A DNA stretch of 64,000 nt from Pratylenchus scribneri (Eukaryota > Nematoda > Chromadorea > Rhabditida > Pratylenchidae). Below the pieces are notes generated by a model. The model saw only the letters and a program-made list of their open reading frames with translations. It was not told the origin of the DNA and did no database searches. Within the stretch, counting starts at the first letter, position 1. Each line of letters starts with the position of its first letter. This document shows, in pieces, positions 21,730-35,018 of this stretch. The DNA is taken from NCBI GenBank assembly GCA_030063045.1, contig JAQSEB010000044.1, positions 62,001 through 126,000 on the forward strand, written 5' to 3'. Both the position numbers and the translations under genes were made by a program.

Positions 21730-22867
21730 AAACCCTTCAGTAAATTCTGTGGGGGGTGCCGCGGCGCAAACCATTCAACTCTTTTCGCAACCGTCAGAAT
21801 TCCCTGAAATTTTGCCCATCGATGCTTGGACCGTATGCGCACAAAAATATGATGAGCTTTTTTGTTTCCACCATAACGACCTCTCCTTGGCATTTCAAAA
21901 AACGGCATTTTTTGGCCATTTTTTCGCTTTTTTTGGCCATAACTTTTTTGTATATGTAACGAAATTTGCGCTCTTTCCATTTTTAGATGCAGTTCTTCAT
22001 GGGCTTTCGAATGAGCTATCACACATCGAAATCGGTGCATGCGCAACAAAGTTGTGCCGGCACCGACTTTTCGGCATTTTTGTGCCGAAATTTCAATTTT
22101 CGTTATATGATGATTTAACATGACAAATGATATACCATTCGAAAGCCCATGAAAAACTGAGTAAAAATAATGATAATTGAGCACGCTCGGGCTCGCTTGG
22201 CTCGCGCGCGCAGCGCGCGAAAATTGCAAAAATGGCTAAAATGGGGGGCGAAGCCCGAAAACGACTCAAAAGTGGGGCGAAGCCCCCGAATATGGTAATA
22301 GATAATGATTTGGCTCGCTTAGCTCGCGGTGTGAGCGAGCGAAGCGAGCTAAGGGGGCGCGCGAAGCGCGCCGGCTGTTCGTGGGAGGGGGTGTGGGGGG
22401 TTTCAGGGGGGGAGGGGGAGGGGGTAGCGAAGCGAGGCCGAGGCGACCGTAGCGAGGGAGGCCCGCGGAGCGGGCCGACCGAGCGGAGGTCGCCGAGGCC
22501 GAGCGAAGCGGACCCCTCCCCCTAACCCCCCTGACCAAGGCGGAAGTATAAACCGAAAAAATAAAAGAAAAAACATTTTCAAATTAAAAATTCCTAAAAT
22601 TTTGTAAAATTTCCCATCGTATTATTGACAATTATGGGTCATGTGATATATCATTCGAAAGCAGATGAAAAACTTAATAAAAATATGATGATTACGCTCG
22701 CTTAGCTCGCGCCTAATCGTTGCGGAGCCCTCTAAACCCTCCAAAAATGAGGCGAAGCCCTATAAAAAACAAAAAATGTACAACTCTAGGAAAAGGTTTT
22801 TTAATAAATACCCAAAATATACGCAGGCTGTTAAAAATAACTAGACCGGGGCTTGCCCCCGGTCTAG
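21730..22867 (+). repeat. Array unit 6, type C
   Basis: The head diverges (GTGCCGCGGCGCAAACC) but keeps the landmarks GGCCATAACTTTTTTG, GTGCCGGCACCGACTTTTCG and ATTCGAAAGCCCATGAAAAA. It carries the GGCGACC/GGTCGCC version of the central stem at 22,442-22,448 and 22,488-22,494. Confidence 0.9.
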
Positions 22868-22870
22868 TTT

Positions 22871-24186
22871 AAACCCTTCAGTAAATTCTGTGGGGGGTGC
22901 GGCACATCTCGAATTTTATCTCAATGCGCAACCATACGATTGGGCTGAAATTTTGCCCAAAGATTCTTGGACATGTGCGCAACAATTTAAACAGAAAGAT
23001 TTTTCACGGCACCGTTACGACCTCTCCTTGAAATTTTCAAAAACGGTTTAAAACCCATATTTTTTGAGGTTTTTCGACCATAACTCGGTGCGCTTTCAGC
23101 GCGCTAACGTGCGCCCGACATATATTGTGCAGTTTTGAAAGGCGCGTCGAATGAGCTATCGATCTCGAAATTTGGACAACATGCCACAGAGTTGTGCCGG
23201 TCTCGAAAGTTCGGCACAAAGTGCCAAAATCGAGATTTTTCGAATGGAACATTTTTATATGTCATGTGATATACCATTCGAAAGCCCATGAAAAACTGAG
23301 TAAAATGATGATGATTGGGCTCGCTTAGCTCGCGCTGCAAGCGCGCGCGCAGCGCGCGAATACCAAAAAATGACTAAAATGAGGGGCGAAGCACCAAAAA
23401 TGACTCAGAGGTGGGAAAAACTAATAAATATGAACAAAATTATAATGTTGGGTAAAGTGAGCGAGCGAAGCGAGCTATGGGGGCGCGCGAAGCGCGCCGG
23501 CTGTTCGTGGGTGGGGGTGTGGGGGGTTTCAGGGGGGAGGGGGAGGGGGTAGCGAAGCGAGGCCGAGGCTCCCGGAGCGAGGGAGGCCCGCGGAGCGGGC
23601 CGACCGAGCGGAGGGAGCCGAGGCCGAGCGTAGCGGACCCCTCCCCCTAACCCCCCTGACCAACGAGAAAGTACAAACCGAAAAAAAATAAATAATTATG
23701 AAGTATAAGTTTTATATTATTAAAAGTGTATTTTTATATCTAATCTATAAAGAATGAAAATATTTCTTAAAAATTTTTATTAAATTCCGCAAAGTTCTGT
23801 AGAAAAATTTTGATGTAATAGAATAATATAAGTAAAAATATCTTAAATCCAAATTTTTGGGATTTTTTTAAAGTTGCGCAAAAAAGTTGCTAAGCACAAT
23901 TTTGTTGCCATGCAACTTTATAAAAAAAATAATATTAAATTCAGAATTTACATCCTTCATTGATATATATTATTAATTTATTTCATGAATAAGTCGCGCT
24001 CGCTTAGCTCGCGCCTAAAGGGGGCGGAGCCCCTAAACCCTCCAAAAGGGGGGCGAAGCCCCCCTAAACAACAAAAAATGTACAACTCTAGGAAAAGGTT
24101 TTTAAATACTGAACAAACATAATCACCACCACACTACATGATGGCTGTTAAAAATAACTAGACCCGGGGCTTGCCCCCGGGTCTAG
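22871..24186 (+). repeat. Array unit 7, type A
   Basis: Fourth type A copy. It is followed by a unit with a different 5' edge (CTATATATAAG instead of AAACCCTTCAG). Confidence 0.9.
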
Positions 24187-25326
24187 TTTCTATATATAAG
24201 AAAAAAACGAGGGGGGTGCTGGCTTTGCCGAATTTTAACTCAATTCGCAACCGTCAGATTTGGCTGAAATTTTGCATGCTAAATCTTCGACCGAATACGC
24301 AACTTTTGTCGTTTGGGTTTCCTGGTTGACCATCAAAAACCTGGCACTTTTGCCAAAAATGTGTCAAAAAAATGGCACTTTTTCGATTTTTTGGCCATAA
24401 CTTTTTTCCATATGTATAAAAAGATGCGCTTTTTGGATATTTGGTGCAGTCTTGAAAGGCGCGTCGAATGAGCTATCGCTCATCGAAATCGGTGAATGCG
24501 CAGCAAAGTTGTGCCGGCACCGACTTTTCGGCATTTTTGTGCCGAAATTTCGATTTTCGTTATATGATGATTTTACATGACAAATGATATACCATTCGAA
24601 AGCCCCTGAAAAACTGAGTATAATGATGATGATTTGGCTCGCTTAGCTCGCGCTGCAAGCGCGCGCGCAGCGCGCGAATACTAAAAATAGCCAAAATGAG
24701 GGGCAAAGCCCCGAAAATGATTCGGAAGTGGGGCGAAGCCCCCGAATATGATTATAGATGATTGTTGGGCTCGCTTAGCTCGCGTTGTGAGCGAGCGAAG
24801 CGAGCTAAGGGGGCGCGCGAAGCGCGCCGGCTGTTCGTGGGAGGGGGTGTGGGGGGTTTCAGGGGGGGAGGGGGAGGGGGTAGCGAAGCGAGGCCGAGGC
24901 GACCGTAGCGAGGGAGGCCCGCGGAGCGGGCCGACCGAGCGGAGGTCGCCGAGGCCGAGCGTAGCGGACCCCTCCCCCTAACCCCCCTGACCAAGGCGGA
25001 AGTATAAACCGAAAAAAAATAAAAAAAAAACATTTTCAAATAAAAATTCCTAAAATTTTGTAAAATTTCCCATCAATTATGGGGCATGTGATATATCATT
25101 CGAAAGCAGATGAAAAACTGATTAAAATGATGATGATTACGCTCGCTTAGCTCGCGCCTTAACGGGGTGGAGCCCCATAACCCTAAAAAAACGGGGCGAA
25201 GCCCCCTAAAAAACAAAAAATGTTCAACTCTAGGAAATGGTTTTTAAAATCCAATCTAACTATATAAACCCTCAAATGTACGCAGGCTGTTAAAAATAAC
25301 TAGACCGGGGCTTGCCCCCGGTCTAT
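24187..25326 (+). repeat. Array unit 8, type D
   Basis: It begins TTTCTATATATAAG and then GAGGGGGGTGCTGGCTTTGC. Its hairpin ends CTAT rather than CTAG. The central stem is GGCGACC (24,898-24,904) paired with GGTCGCC (24,944-24,950). Confidence 0.9.
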
Positions 25327-26451
25327 TTCTACATATAAGAAAATTCTGTGGGGGGTGCTGGCTTCGGCGATGTTCAACTCTTTTTAAAACCGTTAGAATT
25401 TCCTGAAATTTTGCATGCGCAATCTTCTACGGAATACGCAACTTTTGTCGTTTGGGTTTCCTGGTTGACCATCAAAAACCTGGCACTTTTGCCAAAAATG
25501 TCCAAAAAGTCGGCATTTTTTCCACTTTTTGGGCCATAACTTTTTTGTGTATGAATGAAAGTTTGCGCTCTTTCCATATTTAGATGCAGTTTTTCATGGG
25601 CATTCCAATGAGCTATCAATCATCGAAATCGGTGCATGCGCAGCAAAGTTGTGCCGGCACCAACTTTTCGGCACTTTTGTGCCGAAATTTCGATTTTCGT
25701 TATTTATCGCTTTAACATGCCATGTGATATATCATTTGAAAGCCCATGAAAAACTGAGTAAAATGATGATGATTTGGCTCGCTTAGCTCGCGCTGCAAGC
25801 GCGCGCGCAGCGCGCGAAAACTAAAAAATTGCCTAAATGAGGTGCGAAGCCCCGAAAATGATTCAGAAGTGGGGCGAAGCCCCCGAATATGATTATAGAT
25901 GATTGTTGGGCTCGCTTAGCTCGCGTTGTGAGCGAGCGAAGCGAGCTATGGGGCGCGCGAAGCGCGCGGGGGGGGGTGGGGGAGGGGGTGTGGGGGGTTT
26001 CAGGGGGGAGGGGGAGGGGGTAGCGAAGCGAGGCCGAGGCGACCGTAGCGAGGGAGGCCCGCGGAGCGGGCCGACCGAGCGGAGGTCGCCGAGGCCGAGC
26101 GAAGCGGACCCCTCCCCCTAACCCCCCTGACCAAGGCGGAAGTATAAACCGAAAAAAATAAAAAGAAATAAAAATTCCTAAAATTTTGTAAAATTTCCAA
26201 TCATATTATTGACAATTATGGGGCATGTGATATATCATTCGAAAGCACACGAAAAACTTAATAAATTTATGATGATTACGCTCGCTTAGCTCGCGACTAA
26301 AAGGGTCGGAGCCCTCTAAACCCTCCAAAAATGAGGCGAAGCCCCCTAAACAACAAAAAATGCACAACTCTAGGAAAAGGTTTTCATCGATAACATCATT
26401 TTACGCAAAGGCTGTTAAAAATAACTAGACCGGGGCTTGCCCCCGGTCTAG
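25327..26451 (+). repeat. Array unit 9, type E
   Basis: It begins TTTCTACATATAAG and joins ATTCTGTGGGGGGTGC, the motif shared with type A heads. It has a distinct G-rich stretch GCGCGCGGGGGGGGGTGGGG near 25,960. Confidence 0.9.
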
Positions 26452-26456
26452 TTTTT

Positions 26457-27772
26457 AAACCCTTCAGTAAATTCTGTGGGGGGTGCGGCACATCTCGAAT
26501 TTTATCTCAATGCGCAACCATACGATTGGGCTGAAATTTTGCCCAAAGATTCTTGGACATGTGCGCAACAATTTAAACAGAAAGATTTTTCACGGCACCG
26601 TTACGACCTCTCCTTGAAATTTTCAAAAACGGTTTAAAACCCATATTTTTTGAGGTTTTTCGACCATAACTCGGTGCGCTTTCAGCGCGCTAACGTGCGC
26701 CCGACATATATTGTGCAGTTTTGAAAGGCGCGTCGAATGAGCTATCGATCTCGAAATTTGGACAACATGCCACAGAGTTGTGCCGGTCTCGAAAGTTCGG
26801 CACAAAGTGCCAAAATCGAGATTTTTCGAATGGAACATTTTTATATGTCATGTGATATACCATTCGAAAGCCCATGAAAAACTGAGTAAAATGATGATGA
26901 TTGGGCTCGCTTAGCTCGCGCTGCAAGCGCGCGCGCAGCGCGCGAATACCAAAAAATGACTAAAATGAGGGGCGAAGCACCAAAAATGACTCAGAGGTGG
27001 GAAAAACTAATAAATATGAACAAAATTATAATGTTGGGTAAAGTGAGCGAGCGAAGCGAGCTATGGGGGCGCGCGAAGCGCGCCGGCTGTTCGTGGGTGG
27101 GGGTGTGGGGGGTTTCAGGGGGGAGGGGGAGGGGGTAGCGAAGCGAGGCCGAGGCTCCCGGAGCGAGGGAGGCCCGCGGAGCGGGCCGACCGAGCGGAGG
27201 GAGCCGAGGCCGAGCGTAGCGGACCCCTCCCCCTAACCCCCCTGACCAACGAGAAAGTACAAACCGAAAAAAAATAAATAATTATGAAGTATAAGTTTTA
27301 TATTATTAAAAGTGTATTTTTATATCTAATCTATAAAGAATGAAAATATTTCTTAAAAATTTTTATTAAATTCCGCAAAGTTCTGTAGAAAAATTTTGAT
27401 GTAATAGAATAATATAAGTAAAAATATCTTAAATCCAAATTTTTGGGATTTTTTTAAAGTTGCGCAAAAAAGTTGCTAAGCACAATTTTGTTGCCATGCA
27501 ACTTTATAAAAAAAATAATATTAAATTCAGAATTTACATCCTTCATTGATATATATTATTAATTTATTTCATGAATAAGTCGCGCTCGCTTAGCTCGCGC
27601 CTAAAGGGGGCGGAGCCCCTAAACCCTCCAAAAGGGGGGCGAAGCCCCCCTAAACAACAAAAAATGTACAACTCTAGGAAAAGGTTTTTAAATACTGAAC
27701 AAACATAATCACCACCACACTACATGATGGCTGTTAAAAATAACTAGACCCGGGGCTTGCCCCCGGGTCTAG
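26457..27772 (+). repeat. Array unit 10, type A (reference copy)
   Basis: Used as reference. Central stem GGCTCCC (27,153-27,159) / GGGAGCC (27,199-27,205) encloses GGCCCGC-GGA-GCGGGCC (27,171-27,187). The terminal hairpin is at 27,744-27,772. Confidence 0.9.
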
Positions 27773-27777
27773 TTATT

Positions 27778-29093
27778 AAACCCTTCAGTAAATTCTGTGG
27801 GGGGTGCGGCACATCTCGAATTTTATCTCAATGCGCAACCATACGATTGGGCTGAAATTTTGCCCAAAGATTCTTGGACATGTGCGCAACAATTTAAACA
27901 GAAAGATTTTTCACGGCACCGTTACGACCTCTCCTTGAAATTTTCAAAAACGGTTTAAAACCCATATTTTTTGAGGTTTTTCGACCATAACTCGGTGCGC
28001 TTTCAGCGCGCTAACGTGCGCCCGACATATATTGTGCAGTTTTGAAAGGCGCGTCGAATGAGCTATCGATCTCGAAATTTGGACAACATGCCACAGAGTT
28101 GTGCCGGTCTCGAAAGTTCGGCACAAAGTGCCAAAATCGAGATTTTTCGAATGGAACATTTTTATATGTCATGTGATATACCATTCGAAAGCCCATGAAA
28201 AACTGAGTAAAATGATGATGATTGGGCTCGCTTAGCTCGCGCTGCAAGCGCGCGCGCAGCGCGCGAATACCAAAAAATGACTAAAATGAGGGGCGAAGCA
28301 CCAAAAATGACTCAGAGGTGGGAAAAACTAATAAATATGAACAAAATTATAATGTTGGGTAAAGTGAGCGAGCGAAGCGAGCTATGGGGGCGCGCGAAGC
28401 GCGCCGGCTGTTCGTGGGTGGGGGTGTGGGGGGTTTCAGGGGGGAGGGGGAGGGGGTAGCGAAGCGAGGCCGAGGCTCCCGGAGCGAGGGAGGCCCGCGG
28501 AGCGGGCCGACCGAGCGGAGGGAGCCGAGGCCGAGCGTAGCGGACCCCTCCCCCTAACCCCCCTGACCAACGAGAAAGTACAAACCGAAAAAAAATAAAT
28601 AATTATGAAGTATAAGTTTTATATTATTAAAAGTGTATTTTTATATCTAATCTATAAAGAATGAAAATATTTCTTAAAAATTTTTATTAAATTCCGCAAA
28701 GTTCTGTAGAAAAATTTTGATGTAATAGAATAATATAAGTAAAAATATCTTAAATCCAAATTTTTGGGATTTTTTTAAAGTTGCGCAAAAAAGTTGCTAA
28801 GCACAATTTTGTTGCCATGCAACTTTATAAAAAAAATAATATTAAATTCAGAATTTACATCCTTCATTGATATATATTATTAATTTATTTCATGAATAAG
28901 TCGCGCTCGCTTAGCTCGCGCCTAAAGGGGGCGGAGCCCCTAAACCCTCCAAAAGGGGGGCGAAGCCCCCCTAAACAACAAAAAATGTACAACTCTAGGA
29001 AAAGGTTTTTAAATACTGAACAAACATAATCACCACCACACTACATGATGGCTGTTAAAAATAACTAGACCCGGGGCTTGCCCCCGGGTCTAG
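27778..29093 (+). repeat. Array unit 11, type A
   Basis: Second of three consecutive A units (10, 11, 12), with spacer TTATT on both sides. Confidence 0.9.
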
Positions 29094-29098
29094 TTATT

Positions 29099-30414
29099 AA
29101 ACCCTTCAGTAAATTCTGTGGGGGGTGCGGCACATCTCGAATTTTATCTCAATGCGCAACCATACGATTGGGCTGAAATTTTGCCCAAAGATTCTTGGAC
29201 ATGTGCGCAACAATTTAAACAGAAAGATTTTTCACGGCACCGTTACGACCTCTCCTTGAAATTTTCAAAAACGGTTTAAAACCCATATTTTTTGAGGTTT
29301 TTCGACCATAACTCGGTGCGCTTTCAGCGCGCTAACGTGCGCCCGACATATATTGTGCAGTTTTGAAAGGCGCGTCGAATGAGCTATCGATCTCGAAATT
29401 TGGACAACATGCCACAGAGTTGTGCCGGTCTCGAAAGTTCGGCACAAAGTGCCAAAATCGAGATTTTTCGAATGGAACATTTTTATATGTCATGTGATAT
29501 ACCATTCGAAAGCCCATGAAAAACTGAGTAAAATGATGATGATTGGGCTCGCTTAGCTCGCGCTGCAAGCGCGCGCGCAGCGCGCGAATACCAAAAAATG
29601 ACTAAAATGAGGGGCGAAGCACCAAAAATGACTCAGAGGTGGGAAAAACTAATAAATATGAACAAAATTATAATGTTGGGTAAAGTGAGCGAGCGAAGCG
29701 AGCTATGGGGGCGCGCGAAGCGCGCCGGCTGTTCGTGGGTGGGGGTGTGGGGGGTTTCAGGGGGGAGGGGGAGGGGGTAGCGAAGCGAGGCCGAGGCTCC
29801 CGGAGCGAGGGAGGCCCGCGGAGCGGGCCGACCGAGCGGAGGGAGCCGAGGCCGAGCGTAGCGGACCCCTCCCCCTAACCCCCCTGACCAACGAGAAAGT
29901 ACAAACCGAAAAAAAATAAATAATTATGAAGTATAAGTTTTATATTATTAAAAGTGTATTTTTATATCTAATCTATAAAGAATGAAAATATTTCTTAAAA
30001 ATTTTTATTAAATTCCGCAAAGTTCTGTAGAAAAATTTTGATGTAATAGAATAATATAAGTAAAAATATCTTAAATCCAAATTTTTGGGATTTTTTTAAA
30101 GTTGCGCAAAAAAGTTGCTAAGCACAATTTTGTTGCCATGCAACTTTATAAAAAAAATAATATTAAATTCAGAATTTACATCCTTCATTGATATATATTA
30201 TTAATTTATTTCATGAATAAGTCGCGCTCGCTTAGCTCGCGCCTAAAGGGGGCGGAGCCCCTAAACCCTCCAAAAGGGGGGCGAAGCCCCCCTAAACAAC
30301 AAAAAATGTACAACTCTAGGAAAAGGTTTTTAAATACTGAACAAACATAATCACCACCACACTACATGATGGCTGTTAAAAATAACTAGACCCGGGGCTT
30401 GCCCCCGGGTCTAG
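29099..30414 (+). repeat. Array unit 12, type A
   Basis: Third consecutive A unit, followed by spacer TTT. Confidence 0.9.
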
Positions 30415-30417
30415 TTT

Positions 30418-31046
30418 AAACCCTTCAGTAAATTCTGTGGGGGGTGCCGGCTTCAAATCCATTCAACTTTTTTGGCAACCGTTAGAATTTGCTGAAATTT
30501 TGCACAGACATTCTTTGATGTCTTGCGCACAAAGTAATAGAAAGCTTTTGAATTGGCACCACGACGACCTCTCCTTGAACTTTTCAAAAACCGAAAATTT
30601 TGGCACTTTTTTTCGGTTTTTTGGCCATAACTTTTTTGTATATGAACGGAATTGTGCGCTCTTTTTGTTTTTAGACGTAGAATTGCGAGACGCGTCGAAT
30701 GAGCTATCGATCTCGAAATTTGGACAACTGGCGGAAAAGTTGTACCGGTCTCGACTTTTCGGCACTTTTGTGCCGAAATTGAAATTTTTGATTTTATGTG
30801 GCATGTGATATATCATTCGAAAGCCCATGAAAAACTGAGTAAAATGATGATGATTTGGCTCGCTCAGCTCGCGCCTAAAGGGGGCGGAGCCCCCTTAAAC
30901 TCTCCAAAAGGGGGGCGAAGCCCCCCTAAACAACAAAAAATGTACAACTCTAGGAAAAGGTTTTTAAATACTGAACAAACATAATCACCACCACACTACA
31001 TGATGGCTGTTAAAAATAACTAGACCGGGGCTTGCCCCCGGTCTAG
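30418..31046 (+). repeat. Array unit 13, B head with A tail
   Basis: Identical to units 2 and 4 up to about 30,925. It then switches to the type A tail (TAAACAACAAAAAATGTAC, CACCACACTACATGATGG), yet ends in the 11-bp hairpin of B. It is a recombinant or gene-conversion product. Confidence 0.85.
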
Positions 31047-31051
31047 TTATT

Positions 31052-32367
31052 AAACCCTTCAGTAAATTCTGTGGGGGGTGCGGCACATCTCGAATTTTAT
31101 CTCAATGCGCAACCATACGATTGGGCTGAAATTTTGCCCAAAGATTCTTGGACATGTGCGCAACAATTTAAACAGAAAGATTTTTCACGGCACCGTTACG
31201 ACCTCTCCTTGAAATTTTCAAAAACGGTTTAAAACCCATATTTTTTGAGGTTTTTCGACCATAACTCGGTGCGCTTTCAGCGCGCTAACGTGCGCCCGAC
31301 ATATATTGTGCAGTTTTGAAAGGCGCGTCGAATGAGCTATCGATCTCGAAATTTGGACAACATGCCACAGAGTTGTGCCGGTCTCGAAAGTTCGGCACAA
31401 AGTGCCAAAATCGAGATTTTTCGAATGGAACATTTTTATATGTCATGTGATATACCATTCGAAAGCCCATGAAAAACTGAGTAAAATGATGATGATTGGG
31501 CTCGCTTAGCTCGCGCTGCAAGCGCGCGCGCAGCGCGCGAATACCAAAAAATGACTAAAATGAGGGGCGAAGCACCAAAAATGACTCAGAGGTGGGAAAA
31601 ACTAATAAATATGAACAAAATTATAATGTTGGGTAAAGTGAGCGAGCGAAGCGAGCTATGGGGGCGCGCGAAGCGCGCCGGCTGTTCGTGGGTGGGGGTG
31701 TGGGGGGTTTCAGGGGGGAGGGGGAGGGGGTAGCGAAGCGAGGCCGAGGCTCCCGGAGCGAGGGAGGCCCGCGGAGCGGGCCGACCGAGCGGAGGGAGCC
31801 GAGGCCGAGCGTAGCGGACCCCTCCCCCTAACCCCCCTGACCAACGAGAAAGTACAAACCGAAAAAAAATAAATAATTATGAAGTATAAGTTTTATATTA
31901 TTAAAAGTGTATTTTTATATCTAATCTATAAAGAATGAAAATATTTCTTAAAAATTTTTATTAAATTCCGCAAAGTTCTGTAGAAAAATTTTGATGTAAT
32001 AGAATAATATAAGTAAAAATATCTTAAATCCAAATTTTTGGGATTTTTTTAAAGTTGCGCAAAAAAGTTGCTAAGCACAATTTTGTTGCCATGCAACTTT
32101 ATAAAAAAAATAATATTAAATTCAGAATTTACATCCTTCATTGATATATATTATTAATTTATTTCATGAATAAGTCGCGCTCGCTTAGCTCGCGCCTAAA
32201 GGGGGCGGAGCCCCTAAACCCTCCAAAAGGGGGGCGAAGCCCCCCTAAACAACAAAAAATGTACAACTCTAGGAAAAGGTTTTTAAATACTGAACAAACA
32301 TAATCACCACCACACTACATGATGGCTGTTAAAAATAACTAGACCCGGGGCTTGCCCCCGGGTCTAG
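31052..32367 (+). repeat. Array unit 14, type A
   Basis: Seventh type A copy, followed, like unit 7, by a D-type head. Confidence 0.9.
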
Positions 32368-33696
32368 TTTCTATATATAAGAAAAAAACGAGGGGGGTGC
32401 TGGCTTTGCCGAATTTTAACTCAATTCGCAACCGTCAGATTTGGCTGAAATTTTGCATGCTAAATCTTCGACCGAATACGCAACTTTTGTCGTTTGGGTT
32501 TCCTGGTTGACCATCAAAAACCTGGCACTTTTGCCAAAAATGTGTCAAAAAAATGGCACTTTTTCGATTTTTTGGCCATAACTTTTTTCCATATGTATAA
32601 AAAGATGCGCTTTTTGGATATTTGGTGCAGTCTTGAAAGGCGCGTCGAATGAGCTATCGCTCATCGAAATCGGTGAATGCGCAGCAAAGTTGTGCCGGCA
32701 CCGACTTTTCGGCATTTTTGTGCCGAAATTTCGATTTTCGTTATATGATGATTTTACATGACAAATGATATACCATTCGAAAGCCCCTGAAAAACTGAGT
32801 ATAATGATGATGATTTGGCTCGCTTAGCTCGCGCTGCAAGCGCGCGCGCAGCGCGCGAATACTAAAAATAGCCAAAATGAGGGGCAAAGCCCCGAAAATG
32901 ATTCGGAAGTGGGGCGAAGCCCCCGAATATGATTATAGATGATTGTTGGGCTCGCTTAGCTCGCGTTGTGAGCGAGCGAAGCGAGCTAAGGGGGCGCGCG
33001 AAGCGCGCCGGCTGTTCGTGGGAGGGGGTGTGGGGGGTTTCAGGGGGGAGGGGGAGGGGGTAGCGAAGCGAGGCCGAGGCGACCGTAGCGAGGGAGGCCC
33101 GCGGAGCGGGCCGACCGAGCGGAGGTCGCCGAGGCCGAGCGTAGCGGACCCCTCCCCCTAACCCCCCTGACCAAGGCGGAAGTATAAACCGAAAAAAAAT
33201 AAATAATTATGAAGTATAAGTTTTATATTATTAAAAGTGTATTTTTATATCTAATCTATAAAGAATGAAAATATTTCTTAAAAATTTTTATTAAATTCCG
33301 CAAAGTTCTGTAGAAAAATTTTGATGTAATAGAATAATATAAGTAAAAATATCTTAAATCCAAATTTTTGGGATTTTTTTAAAGTTGCGCAAAAAAGTTG
33401 CTAAGCACAATTTTGTTGCCATGCAACTTTATAAAAAAAATAATATTAAATTCAGAATTTACATCCTTCATTGATATATATTATTAATTTATTTCATGAA
33501 TAAGTCGCGCTCGCTTAGCTCGCGCCTAAAGGGGGCGGAGCCCCTAAACCCTCCAAAAGGGGGGCGAAGCCCCCCTAAACAACAAAAAATGTACAACTCT
33601 AGGAAAAGGTTTTTAAATACTGAACAAACATAATCACCACCACACTACATGATGGCTGTTAAAAATAACTAGACCCGGGGCTTGCCCCCGGGTCTA
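32368..33696 (+). repeat. Array unit 15, D head with A tail
   Basis: It matches unit 8 through the hairpin module (GGCGACC/GGTCGCC form) and then switches to the A tail near 33,190, at the shared GTATAAACCGAAAAAAAATA. Units 14-15 therefore repeat the A-D order of units 7-8 with an exchanged end. Confidence 0.85.
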
Positions 33697-33702
33697 TCTA
33701 TT

Positions 33703-35018
33703 AAACCCTTCAGTAAATTCTGTGGGGGGTGCGGCACATCTCGAATTTTATCTCAATGCGCAACCATACGATTGGGCTGAAATTTTGCCCAAAGATTCTT
33801 GGACATGTGCGCAACAATTTAAACAGAAAGATTTTTCACGGCACCGTTACGACCTCTCCTTGAAATTTTCAAAAACGGTTTAAAACCCATATTTTTTGAG
33901 GTTTTTCGACCATAACTCGGTGCGCTTTCAGCGCGCTAACGTGCGCCCGACATATATTGTGCAGTTTTGAAAGGCGCGTCGAATGAGCTATCGATCTCGA
34001 AATTTGGACAACATGCCACAGAGTTGTGCCGGTCTCGAAAGTTCGGCACAAAGTGCCAAAATCGAGATTTTTCGAATGGAACATTTTTATATGTCATGTG
34101 ATATACCATTCGAAAGCCCATGAAAAACTGAGTAAAATGATGATGATTGGGCTCGCTTAGCTCGCGCTGCAAGCGCGCGCGCAGCGCGCGAATACCAAAA
34201 AATGACTAAAATGAGGGGCGAAGCACCAAAAATGACTCAGAGGTGGGAAAAACTAATAAATATGAACAAAATTATAATGTTGGGTAAAGTGAGCGAGCGA
34301 AGCGAGCTATGGGGGCGCGCGAAGCGCGCCGGCTGTTCGTGGGTGGGGGTGTGGGGGGTTTCAGGGGGGAGGGGGAGGGGGTAGCGAAGCGAGGCCGAGG
34401 CTCCCGGAGCGAGGGAGGCCCGCGGAGCGGGCCGACCGAGCGGAGGGAGCCGAGGCCGAGCGTAGCGGACCCCTCCCCCTAACCCCCCTGACCAACGAGA
34501 AAGTACAAACCGAAAAAAAATAAATAATTATGAAGTATAAGTTTTATATTATTAAAAGTGTATTTTTATATCTAATCTATAAAGAATGAAAATATTTCTT
34601 AAAAATTTTTATTAAATTCCGCAAAGTTCTGTAGAAAAATTTTGATGTAATAGAATAATATAAGTAAAAATATCTTAAATCCAAATTTTTGGGATTTTTT
34701 TAAAGTTGCGCAAAAAAGTTGCTAAGCACAATTTTGTTGCCATGCAACTTTATAAAAAAAATAATATTAAATTCAGAATTTACATCCTTCATTGATATAT
34801 ATTATTAATTTATTTCATGAATAAGTCGCGCTCGCTTAGCTCGCGCCTAAAGGGGGCGGAGCCCCTAAACCCTCCAAAAGGGGGGCGAAGCCCCCCTAAA
34901 CAACAAAAAATGTACAACTCTAGGAAAAGGTTTTTAAATACTGAACAAACATAATCACCACCACACTACATGATGGCTGTTAAAAATAACTAGACCCGGG
35001 GCTTGCCCCCGGGTCTAT
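33703..35018 (+). repeat. Array unit 16, type A
   Basis: Ninth and last type A copy. Its hairpin ends CTAT instead of CTAG. Confidence 0.9.
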
